DNA of 64,000 nt from Polytrichum commune (taxonomy: Eukaryota; Streptophyta; Polytrichopsida; Polytrichales; Polytrichaceae): positions 8,744,001 to 8,808,000 of the forward strand of contig OX485803.1 of NCBI GenBank assembly GCA_950295325.1, given 5' to 3'. The position numbers were made by a program, and so were the translations under genes. Positions 45,160 through 56,102 of the stretch are shown piece by piece (positions within the stretch are counted from its first letter, which is position 1; each line of letters starts with the position of its first letter). The notes beneath the pieces are model-generated. The model had not been told where the DNA came from. It did no database searches and worked only from the letters and a program-made list of their open reading frames with translations.

Positions 45160-45420
45160 GCTTAATTTGGTTACTCATCTTAAATAGACATCCATATTGA
45201 GTGGTAGATGGTCAAGTGTGGATTGAAGAACAAATACCAAACATATGTGTGATTAAAAGTGATTGGACCACAAGCTCAAAATTGTTAATCATCATAGGTT
45301 GAATAGTCGACATAATTGAGGTACCAATATGATCCTTTAATAAAAAATAATACCCTCACTTTGACAACTTGAAAAAATATGAGAAAAAGGCTACAAACAC
45401 GAATTAGGTATGTGTTGCAA
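45160..45420 (+). repeat. Dispersed repeat X copy
   Basis: GAGTGGTAGATGGTCAAGTG, ATTGAAGAACAAATACCAAA, AGTGATTGGACCACAAGCTC and TTGAATAGTCGACATAATTG match the family seen at 25.3, 33.2 and 43.7 kb. Confidence 0.5.
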
Positions 45421-46511
45421 GAATTGGGCTCATAGGATAGATTGTCCATTTAAGGCCCGCGTACTACCTTGCCTTGTTTCAAAAGTGGTTCACGATATAT
45501 TATACACCATTGGTATAGTTTATGCAAGAAGGCTCCTCTTGTTGAAGTTAGAGCATTGGGTTGCTTGTCGTCATAGAATTATGATTGTTGAGGTATAAGA
45601 ATGAATAAGGTTTGGAAAAACCGACATGGTTTGTGAGAAGTGAGAGTTGACATATCTTATATGCATTGTATGAACCAAGGAGGAAAAAATACAATAAAGA
45701 GAAGAAAAAATGGGTGGAGGTGACCATCTCACCCCAAGCGTTGTTCATATACCTTTGTGTATGTGCATTTGTTTGTGCAATTTGATGTCTAGTTCTAGTA
45801 CGCTTCAATATCTCCATCTTCTCCTACATATGCAATAAATTTTGTGAAGAGAAGCATTAGTAGAACATCGAAGCCCCATCACAAACACATGATCTCTAAT
45901 AGAGGTATGGATCTTATAAGAGTGGACTTACATTACATTTCGGGGTCAATCAACTTGGGGTCCAAACATCTTGAAATGGACCTTGCTTTTGGATCAAAAT
46001 TAAATCAAACTATGAAGATTGGATTTTCATATTATGATTTTTTGCACATGGAAATGCCAAGATTTGTTGGCAAAACAATGCCACGACACCATGAATTCAT
46101 TATTTTTTCAAAGCTTGGACTTGTTGTCTACAATAAAGCCCTTGAAACCAAAACATTGCTCTCAGCCAACAGGATCGCTTAATATTGCAGTATCTTTGGT
46201 CTTGGCCCTCTAATATAGACCCACTCTAAGTTTTTTTTTTTTTTTTTAATAAAGTAGCAAAACCTTGTAAAAACAAGGTGTTTGTGGTTTGTACACACAA
46301 TCGTGAAGGAAGGAAGTAACTAACAACTTTCAATCGAATACAAACTACCATGCTATATGCTTTCGAAGGCATGGGCCCCCTATCAAAACCCGATTCATTA
46401 GCACTAGTACCCTTCTCCAATGTTGCAATCTACGGCATTCCATTTCCCAAATTTCTAAGTGTTGCAGTTACCAAGTGACTTACTTGGGAGTCTTATCACA
46501 TAAGGTAAGAG

Positions 46512-46660
46512 GACTTATAACGGACACTTTTAGCTATGCACCCCACTTCTCATAAAAACACATAATTAGTGCAAGATGATCAACAAATCCACATCGTGTT
46601 TTTCCTCCTGATTTTCGGAACACATATGAACATCTCATCCATCATCAACGTGAAGACGTT
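46512..46660. repeat. Dispersed repeat (ACGGACACTTT family)
   Basis: AACGGACACTTTTAGCTATG, CCCACTTCTCATAAAAACAC, AATTAGTGCAAGATGATC and GGAACACATATGAACATCTC follow the same order as 13985-14150. Confidence 0.5.
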
Positions 46661-46789
46661 ATTTTGCATTCAATCCTCAAATAAGTGCCTCCCCACCACC
46701 CCTCCCCTCTATATAAAAATAAACATTATATATATAGAGAGAGATATATACTATCGACAGTTGAGCCTTAAATGATTAATAAACATAGT

Positions 46790-46945
46790 CCTATCTCTTT
46801 TAAACACGTGTCGTCTTTGGTGTCCGTTCTTAGATCCACACCTAGCCAAACACCACTTCAATATGTACGTTTGTTTGAAGATATCGAAGTGACCAAATTA
46901 GGCCCGTTTACCTTCAGTGATGCTTTCCTAGTCTCCTAGTCGTTG
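46790..46945. repeat. Dispersed relative of the 32.4-kb tandem unit
   Basis: TTTTAAACACGTGTCGTCTT, TTCTTAGATCCACACCTAGC and AGGCCCGTTTACCTTCAGTG. A second relative is at about 52160-52290 (ACACGTGTCTTTTTGGTATC, GGGCGCGTCTACCCTTAATG). Confidence 0.45.
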
Positions 46946-47027
46946 ACATGTTACATGTCCTTTGAAAATTAAAAATAATAATAAAAGAAGACATATATAT
47001 ATATATACATATACCCATTCAGATGAA

Positions 47028-47046
47028 CCCCCCCCCCCCCCCCCCC
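47028..47046. repeat. Poly-C run
   Basis: Nineteen C. Preceded by (TA)n at about 46992-47010. Length uncertain in any assembly. Confidence 0.8.
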
Positions 47047-47094
47047 AAGCATCCGGACACCCAATGTTGATTTGGAACCCTAAAACCACATGCA

Positions 47095-47480
47095 ATCAGC
47101 TAACTAACACGTTCCCAGTGAATGGACCAGTGACGACGAGGCACGTGGCTCATGGGAACTGGGCACACCCGTTTGTGGACCTGGTTGCCCTGGGAGGGCT
47201 GCAACCGTGATGATGAGGTGGCTGTCCACGTCAGCGCGGGGTCCCGGTTCAAATTCCCTGAACGGCTAGGGGGTTTGAATGGCGGGTGTGACGTGTCACT
47301 CACGTTGGGCACTGGGCCAGCCCACCTCCCCGGCTACTTATTTGAATTGATTCTAGAATTTGGGGTCGCGGTCAGTTAGTGTCACGGCCCGCAATCCGAG
47401 GCTCACCAAAGTTAGTAGTCTATATCCCACTCGAGAAGTGGATGGGACCTGTCTGGGCCGGGCAGGGCAGCAGAAGGAAA
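47095..47480. promoter_or_regulatory. Isolated GC-rich, ACGT-rich island
   Basis: Within AT-rich surroundings this block has high GC and several ACGT-core motifs (GGCACGTGGC, CCACGTCAGC, TGACGTGTCA, TCACGTTGGG), the type bound by plant bZIP factors, plus GGGCCAGCCCA. Similar clusters occur in plant promoters, but no convincing coding exon follows within 2 kb. It could be a decayed promoter, a captured fragment inside a transposon, or coincidence. Confidence 0.25.
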
Positions 47481-47536
47481 AAACAAAAAACCATACAGTG
47501 TTGGATGAAATTCTGTGGATGGAATTGGTACACTTA

Positions 47537-47944
47537 GGGTGCGTTCCCATGTGGACCGCTCACCTACCAGATTCTAGTGTGAATAAGGACGCACCTACGG
47601 AACTGTAGAGGGAATCTAGTGTGGTAGGGTTCGTATATGTCAACTAGCACCTACTCCCATCTTCTCAAAATTGGGCCCATGTATTAACCTCCTCCTTCTC
47701 CAGGTGAAAACCTCCTCCTCATTCTAAATCGAGTCTTCAATCTTTTGGTGGTCAACATTTGTAGGTTGAAATTTCTTTATTGGGGCGCATGGAAGTCTAG
47801 CAACATGTATGTGTCCATGGCCCTTCACATTCTAGCGGCATGTCCAAATGTGGTTGGATGGTCAGTTGTGCTTAACTACATGATGTGAATGACCCATTAT
47901 TATCTAGGATCGAGTAGGCAAGCGGCCTACATGGAAACTGACCT
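47537..47944. mobile_element. Harbinger-like MITE, TTA target duplication
   Basis: The left end GGGTGCGTTCCCATGTGGAC (then CGCTCACCTACC) and inverted right end AGGTCAGTTTCCATGTAGGC (then CGCTTGCCTACT) agree over about 40 bp with mismatches. TTA flanks both (47534-47536, 47945-47947). It is 408 bp with no transposase. Confidence 0.65.
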
Positions 47945-47947
47945 TTA

Positions 47948-50244
47948 TCCATATGACATGTATACTTTAGAGCAAGCTGGGCTTGGGGTAGGGTACGGGG
48001 TGTCTACGTTAACTCATCCATTGCGAAAGTAAAAATTCACATGAGCTTTTTCATAGCCTGTAGATCAACGCGTTCATAGCATTTAACTCTAGGAATAGTA
48101 TCAAACATCCCTAACTATAGTCTATTGAAGTTCAATTGGAATTCTTCAACCCTCACTCTTGGAGAAAGTTTGTTTGGACATTCTAAATATCCATTGCAAC
48201 TCGTGGCAAGAAAATGCGTAAAGTGATCAATTTGGTTATCAACTGGAGGTTTTTGGTAGCCAATTTGAGTTGCTCTTATACATCACATGGAAAATTTCAC
48301 AAAATAAATATATGTATAACAATATATGATAACTATATAACTATAACTATAACTATATCATCAAACACCCCTACCCAATTGGTGGCACAAAAATGTGAAA
48401 TTTCCATTATAGATATCGGAATGGTATAAAACAAAAAGGAAATACCATACCAATACGAGTAGACACCACAAGATCCTAAACCAAGCCAACATTTGGGGTT
48501 TGTGGCATCTATGTAAACTCAACAATCATGGATGAAGGGGCTTTAGGGAAAACAAGTCCCCTACAACAAGGTTGACACTAGTAGAAAACTTGTCCATTCC
48601 AATCATCCATTGTAACTCATGGCAAGAAAATGCATAAATGAATCATTTTGGTTGCGAGCCAAAGTTTGGTTGCAATTTTGATATGCAGGGTTAGGTTTTT
48701 TTGTTACCACCATTGATGTTGATTGTTTTTGTTTCAATGCATTCACATATATACCAAACCAACGCTTATGTTTACATAAACTCATCCATTCGGGAGGTGG
48801 AAAAGATAGTGAATTTCTCTATAGTCCGAATATGTTTATTTATGTATTACCCAACTCTAGAAATGGCATCACAAACCTCGAATTCGTGTAGTGGGATCTT
48901 ATTGGGATGGATCAGTATTGAATGCCGATATTGGCTATGTCGTGTCTCTAAAGTGGTCACATGTAAGATAAAATGTTGCCGAATTTTTTCTTTCATTATA
49001 GAATACCCACAATACAAGTTAGTCGGCACCTCACAGCCACATGCCACCTCCTCATTTGCCCAAGTTGCCCACCTTGGGCACAAAAATCAAGCGTGTCATA
49101 GCTCGGTGGATAGCACTCTTCATTATGGAGGATAGTGATTGTAGTAGTTTGACTTTTGAAAAGGTTATTAACCCAAATATCATCAAGGCGACAACTAAAT
49201 CATCATGTGTTCAACTCACCCGTTGAATTAAAAACGATTATACCACCAATTATAAACCAAAAAATAGGTGTTTAATCAAAGAAGCTAACCAAATTAACCT
49301 CATCTACCTCAAGTATTGGGGTGACAAAACCTACTTGGCAAGCCCCCTTTAATTTCTCATGGACCAAAATGTTGCCGTGACCAACCTACTTGACTTTTTG
49401 TCCACATCTAGTGCCTTGTCACACATAGGGACCACCTATGGTCCTTGCAAAACAAAATAACCGCACCAAATTGATATGTGTTCTCCCTACATGCTAGAGT
49501 ATAGCAACATGTTACTAATTAGCCCTTAATCAAATAGTAAAGCATGTGATCCTGTCTTCTCAGGCCAATTGTTTCCCCCCCCCCCCAAATTGGGAAAGTT
49601 TTATGTAACTACCTTTTAATCATCCAACAAAAAATATCATGAAATAGTGTGTAGCCTGAAGAGTGCTTTGACGAAGTGATCGCCTTCAAAATCCCCTTAT
49701 TTGTATAATGAAACAAGGTTGGCTTGAATAAGTCACTAACCTATGGGGAGCATGTTTTTAATATGGATGGATGAGAAGTCCACTTGCATGCAATGATTCC
49801 CTAACATCCTCACTTTGTGATAAATTGTGGTAGATGTAAAATTTGAGGTGTTCATACAAAAAGGACTCTCAATGCATTGTGTGCCAACACAAGGCCCCTC
49901 CTCCTTGCGTGAACCTGGGAAGATTTGTAATCAATATAATAGAATTTGATTGAGCATCATAACATGAAGTAGTGTGCCCCAATGGCACTGAGATTGAGCC
50001 TACATTTGCACTACATTGGAGCATCCCATGGTCATATTCTCATAGCCCACCTGAACAAATGCTCACCGCTTAGTAATGCTATGTCAACTTACTGGGAGAA
50101 AATTAGATACTTACTTGTATGCAACAATTCCCTCTTGCTCTTAGTGAGCGTTCCTTACATTTATCCAATATATAAATCATGAAGACATTTTTAGTGTGAA
50201 GATTATTTTGTGAGGTTCATTCCACACGAAAATCAACTTCAAAC
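47948..50244. other. Non-coding stretch with a direct duplication
   Basis: About 48180-48270 and 48596-48680 are related (CATTGCAACTCGTGGCAAGA / CATTGTAACTCATGGCAAGA, then AAATGC...ATTTGGTT), 416 bp apart. A TAACTA microsatellite lies near 48332-48356. A 144-codon frame at 48701-49135 has no recognisable motif. Confidence 0.35.
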
Positions 50245-50690
50245 ACCCCAAGTTAGTTTGGACACGCACATTTGAGATGCATCGGCCACAAACCTATAAT
50301 GGGTCAAGTTGTTAACATTAGATGAGAGGTATGCTCATATGCAACAGTTCTGTGTCTACCTCTATTCATTGGCAAGAGGGGATTACCACATATGAACGTA
50401 CCTCTCACACATCCAATGTAAAAAAAAAAAAAAAAAAAAAAAAAAACCTCGGAATAAGTAAACCCATAACCACGATCTTGTTATGTTTTGGTTCGATTCG
50501 ACAACATAATTAGCTTCAGAGACTCCAAATTAGTCTAGTCCAAGTCGATTGGTATGAATTGGCCACAAACCTAGATCACGTCAAGTGATCTTGTTGGATG
50601 GATAAGCGGGACGCTCCTATGCGATAGTTTCCACTCGCCCTTGAGTGCAATGGATGAATAAATAGAGGTGACTTATTCATCCAAGAAAAC
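50245..50690. repeat. Dispersed repeat, two adjacent copies
   Basis: The order CCAAGTTAGT, GGCCACAAACCTATAATGGG, GATGAGAGGTATGCTCATAT (50245-50345) is repeated as CCAAATTAGTCTAGTCC, GGCCACAAACCTAGATCACG, GGATAAGCGGGACGCTCCTA (50525-50625). An inverted phrase, CATATGAACGTACCTCTCAC, is at about 50390. A 27-nt poly-A run lies at 50420-50446. Confidence 0.5.
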
Positions 50691-52140
50691 TTTTTCGAGG
50701 GCTTCATCGGGCTGCCCGCACGGGAGTGTGTGTCAAGGCAAGGCTCCTTGCTTCCTCCTCCCTAGCTAGATTGCAAGGAGGAGGATGATTATTCCCTTTA
50801 GAAAAACAGACGGGCTTTTTGTCTTCACCCAAACAGCAAAATTAATGGGACCCGGTGTGTGTGCGTTTGAATGTGCGACTTTAATGTAGTGAAGAAGGCT
50901 AAGTTAAGGTGTCGGACACATGGCATTGGGAAGTGGAGTATATATATGTAGCCCGTAGTATATATATATAATAAGGTGGGATCCCAAGCCTATCGAAGCA
51001 CTTAACTTATATTACATGAATATATATATTTTGTTGTTTCTTTGGGAATGGCAATATGATTGATGTGGAGCGTTTGAATTCGTCAAGCTCAATGGCACAA
51101 ACAGCTTGAATTTCCCGGCCAATTATTCAGGACAACGAATATATATATGCAATGAGGTAGTCGCTCGTATTTGAATGAAGGAGCAAAATAACTTAGTGCG
51201 AGAGTCTAACAACAACATGAGTCGCACCACCCAAGGCTAAGTAATTACGGAAGACCCGCCCGCCTTAGATGGATGGATACCTTCGTAACATTGGATAGCA
51301 AGCATCATGGCTCCCTTCCAACCTAATATACCCTAGATTTTCTGACCTCATGCACAACACAAGAGCATGTTGACATTGTTTATTGGTTCTATGTGTAGGA
51401 TAGAGACCATGCATCGACTTCTTTGTTTCAAGAGCAAATTTCCTAACCACTTTGCGTTCACACTTGGACGTTACTTGTTCCTACTATTTGTGGTCCAATT
51501 TATTCAATGTGGATGTTAACTATAGTTATATACATCTAGTTAACTATGGTTGTTCCTTAAAATGTATTGTAAATGATCTAGTTAACTAGAGTTATTTTGG
51601 TAGTTGTTACTTAGTTATTTTAAGAAAATTAGGTGATAAATGAGTAGCTTGGGTCCTTGAACTGCATTTGAGAAGAAGGTGCACAAAATCTAAGAAAAGT
51701 TTGGTTACATGTATAGTAAATAGCCATGGACTCGCATGAGCAAAGTGGACAACTACAGTTGTAGTCTTTCATAAGAGAGGATAGAGCCTCATGGTTGTAC
51801 CGTTTTCTTATTTCTTTCCCGTTGTGTTGCATGGCATTATCATCATCTTCGCAACATGGCTCATGGTCCACCCAACTCTCCAATAGTGTTGGGTAATGTT
51901 TATATTTTCTCTATGTACCCACTTCTCGTTGGTTTATGAAACACATATCTTGATGTAACATGATTAGCGGATTCAAATTGTTGCATGTAGCCGTTTGTAT
52001 TGTAATTTATGGAGCTCATATGCATATCTTATTCTTGAATAAAGTGAAGAATCACGTGTTCATTAAGTGGTCATATAGGTCTTCAACTCATGTTGAATAT
52101 TGAACCTAGAACGGTTAACATGTTTTGAGCATGTAGTTCG
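50691..52140. other. Non-coding stretch
   Basis: Short TATATATA tracts near 50940-51030. 51900-52050 is a partial copy of the ACGGACACTTT-family repeat. No gene is seen. Confidence 0.3.
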
Positions 52141-52290
52141 ATCTTTTTTTGGGGGGGGAACACGTGTCTTTTTGGTATCATTTCTTAGATCCACACTTGA
52201 CCAAATACAACTCAAATTAGCTTATAAGTGTCTAAATACATGTTGTGTTCAATTTGGGCGCGTCTACCCTTAATGAGCAGCAATTTTATA

Positions 52291-54571
52291 ATGTTGTAGT
52301 CCAACCAGAGGTATGTAGCTTCTATGGACTACATGACCAATGACAAGAGAGTGGATGACAAGTTGCAAGTGCGACGAGTCACTTACCATCTCAAGTTCAT
52401 TATCAATCATAACCAATCAACTCGTGGACAATAACTGAGAATTATGGATGATATTGTGCCCCTATGAATGAAACAATTTAACGAGTTTTGATAACCCTTA
52501 TGTTCTTGGATGAACAATTGGTTATGATTGTTCTTTTGCAAATTATAAGTTACAATGTTCTTCAACAACTAGAGCATTCACTTTCTCTGAGGAATAATTT
52601 CACTAGTTTGTCACAGGGGAAGAATCTCTTATACCCTTATTTGTCGAGCAGATCAATCATTCTAGAATACCTATAGTCAAATTGTTTCATTCTTGTTCTA
52701 ACGTGTGGCTTGTGTTTTGACAAAGTTGTTGGAAATGTTTTTTTAACTCTGTCAACACGAATACAACAGAATAGTTTCTATTTGAAATCCATATTATTAA
52801 TATAAAAACATTAACATATGTAATTTTATAAAAATAAAGACATTTTATGAGAATAAATGTACTTGTCTCATAACCCTTCTCCGTAAACCCACTCCAGATT
52901 CACATATGAGCTCGCGGCTACAAAGTGCCCCTCATTTATGCTAGCCTTAAAGGTCTCTCTCTCTCTCTCTCAACAAAATACAACTCTTTTGTAAATCCAT
53001 GTGACTTCCAGTCACGTATGTGAACTATAGCTAACCTTGATAGTAGTATGCAGAACATAGAGGACAAGTTGGATAGTGGGACAAGTGTTCTGAAAGCGAG
53101 AAGTTGTAGATGCTCTGTAGTTGAAGGAAGTTTTGATGACAAATTATCATTTCCATTTCCTTTCAATATGCTATGTCACACTCAAGTGTAAGAAACTTGT
53201 TTGGAAAAACATGCTCGAATGGTTAAGCGAGTTATATGAGCTCAAGCTTGGAAATGTAGGACATGTCCCTTAAAAATAAATTATGGACATACCCTTGGTG
53301 ACCAAGATAGAGGGGCTAGCAATAGGTAGCAGCCGTATTGATCCCACCGAACACCAAGAAATGTTTTGATTGCAGGTTGGACAAGGGATGACACACCAAA
53401 TTCAGATTCGGGACATATTACACATTCTCCATGGCCATAGTGGGGATGTGGTGGTGCTGCAACATGTCCATCTTTTGCAATGCCCTACATTATGTCATTT
53501 GAGTTTGATAGTCATGGGCGTGGAAGAATGAAGTTGTTGTAATAATAACACACCTTGTCTCTTCAAAACACCAAACCTAGACGCATATAATTTTGCAAAA
53601 GCACATTTTATTTACTTTGAAGTACATTCTTATCCCAATTAGTGTGTGTGGTACTAATTCCCAAAACACGCTTTATTTTGCCAAGTCTCAAAATTAGTGA
53701 AGGCTGAATTTTTTACTAAGTGACTCTAAACTCATGAATACATATTCATTTACCTTACTTTTCAAGAAAATTAGTGCATGCTTTAAGGTGCTTGTACAAA
53801 AAACCTTATATGCAAAAACATGCTTGTCATTAAATAGTGCCAATACTTTCAGTGAATAGTGATACTATGAATAATAATAATCTGAGTGAATAATGCTTCC
53901 TAGATCTTTTGGTGGCATTACTTCATAGTGTAAAGAATTTAGTATCACTATTAGCCCACGAATATAAATTGTATTTGCTTTCAAGTAGTCAACACCTCTT
54001 GCTTCTTTTTCTTCTTCTTTTTTAATGGGAAATACCTGTTAGATTTAAGCATTATTTAATAGAAGTTAATAAAAAGTCATAGGATTCATCAAATTATTGG
54101 ATTTGTACCACTACATCTTTTTATGAAGTTTTCAAATTTGAACAACTAGAAGAAGAGCACTCAAGAAAGAAAGAACCATTGTAATGACAAGAGTGACAAA
54201 ATCAAAACATGACCTGCCAAGGGTGTCTTCCGACCTTTGTCTTTCACAAGATCGCTCTGACATGCAACTACCGTTTTAACACTCAAAAATGGTGTCAAAA
54301 ACCTCTGCATGTTAAATCTGAACATAAGAAAGAGACCTTCAAAAATCTTCATAAGCCTTTTAATGTTCGTCAAACCTACCACAATCAACGAAAAAACTCC
54401 CAAATTCAAGTTCAATATCAAAAAGAACTAAATATAACATACTCACATGTCTGAGATGACCCTAAACTACATGATGATAGTGGAGCGAGAGGCACCCAAA
54501 ATCAAATGGAGCGGTTGGCAGGTCGATTCCCAACCGTGAAATGATCTTCTCTCTACTTGACAGGAAAACCA
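52291..54571. other. AT-rich non-coding stretch
   Basis: A CT microsatellite lies at 52953-52970. Open frames are short with background composition. No RNA gene or bounded element was found. Confidence 0.3.
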
Positions 54572-54948
54572 CACTAAATCTGATATTTAATGTCAAACGG
54601 TATTTTATATCACTATGATAAATTTTCGGATGACGTTTTTTAATGAATAAGTGGACAAATATTATCCTAGATGATGGATGAGTTCATCCATTGCCATAAC
54701 CCTACCTTCTCTTGTCAGCAACTTGTGATCAAATATTGTCATGGATGATTGAAATTTGGATGGAAAACCCACTTGGTAAGTGACAGTAATTGCAACACTA
54801 TAAATCTATAATCCCCAAAATTGATTTTTGACAAGGAATGACAAATAAGGTTGGGTTAACAATTAGTGTTGGTGACATTATACCCCAGTTTACAATTAGT
54901 ATTGAGCAAGACAATTAGAATTTGTGACACTAAAAATCATAGTTAGTG
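54572..54948 (+). mobile_element. TA-flanked MITE family A, copy 3
   Basis: Collinear with 37641-38015 over the whole 377 bp: CACTAAATCTGATATTTAAT at the left, GATGAGTTCATCCATTG, CCCTACCTTCTCTTGTCAGC, GGTTGGGTTAACAATTAGTG, and GTTAGTG at the right. TA is present on the right, CA on the left (one substitution). Confidence 0.75.
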
Positions 54949-55645
54949 TAGCCAGGTGACCACACGCCTCCTATGTTCCAAACAAAACACTACAAATATA
55001 ACATACCGTAGTACTTTTACAACTTCGGCACCAATTAAACTATATTAAAGGAAACCAAATTTTGGAAATTAAAATTTTAAATAACCAAAAAAAGAATTTC
55101 CTATTTTTCCTTTAAATCCGGGATTGTCGAATATTAACATACAAGTTATAAATACTATTCTCCTGTAAATAGACGAAGTGGTAAAGGTACTACGATGCCC
55201 ATCCTGATCAGTCTAAGAAACACGGACACCCATTCACATCAGTAAACACCGATGCTTATTTTTATTTTTGATATAGTTTACTGGTGAGGCTATAGCATGA
55301 TAGGCTTGTACCCTGACATTTTAAAACGATCCGGGCAGGTATGTACACTGAAGAAAAAATTACAAATTACAAATCAAAATAAAGAAAAAAAATCATCTTC
55401 TTCTATTAAATTTTATATTTAGTCCTGGCCAGAAGTTGAAGCATAGGAAGTAATGTTAACTCGAAGTTACTTATTTGGAACTTTGGGGCCAAACCGATTC
55501 TTAAAAGTACGAAACATGGAACGAGACGAATGGAAATGGTCGATTGCCCATCATGCACTTGTAAGGCACTCGATGTAATAAGTATGTTAAAAGGGGCACC
55601 TCATGATTAGGGGTGTTCATTCATATCATCATTTGCTCATAACTT

Positions 55646-56102
55646 AGAACAAGGGACCAAGAGCCATGACCATGAAAATCTTAGGGCCCTTGTAAATCGT
55701 TCAAGGCGTTACCATGGGATATGGCACTTGATGGGTCCTCAAGCTTAGTGTGAAATGAAAGTGGATCATGCTGAAGGACTGCAACATATTATCATGTTAT
55801 GGTCTTCATCATGACAACATGATATTTTTAAGAAGTGATCGATTGTCATGGCTTCTAGTTTTGCAATAGATCCATCTTTTCTTTTGATGGGCGTAACGCA
55901 TGTTCGGTAGACCATGAAACACTATGCATTTGTCATCATGTAAGGTGCAATGTGGATTTTGTCATCCATTCGAAATTTGTTTGTTGGTTAGGCTTTCAAG
56001 GTCTAGTGTAAAGTGAACTAAGACCGCCTCCAGCTTCTTGACCAATCACATAATTTGTGTATCACGGGTCAAGAGCCATGCAACATTAATGTAAAATGGT
56101 CC
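55646..56102. mobile_element. Harbinger-like MITE relative, left end decayed
   Basis: Aligns in order with 60009-60499 (CCAAGAGCCATGACCATG, GGTCCTCAAGCTTAGTGTGA, CTTCTTGACCAATCACATAA). The right end TAAAATGGTCC is followed by TAA, and TTA precedes the left edge, but the first bases of the left TIR are missing or rearranged. Confidence 0.55.

Noticed and set aside
48701-49135. 144-codon open frame as a gene
   Set aside because: Background composition, no motif and no splice or promoter context.
50420-50446. 27-nt poly-A as the tail of a retrocopy
   Set aside because: No gene- or LINE-derived sequence precedes it and no target duplication was found.
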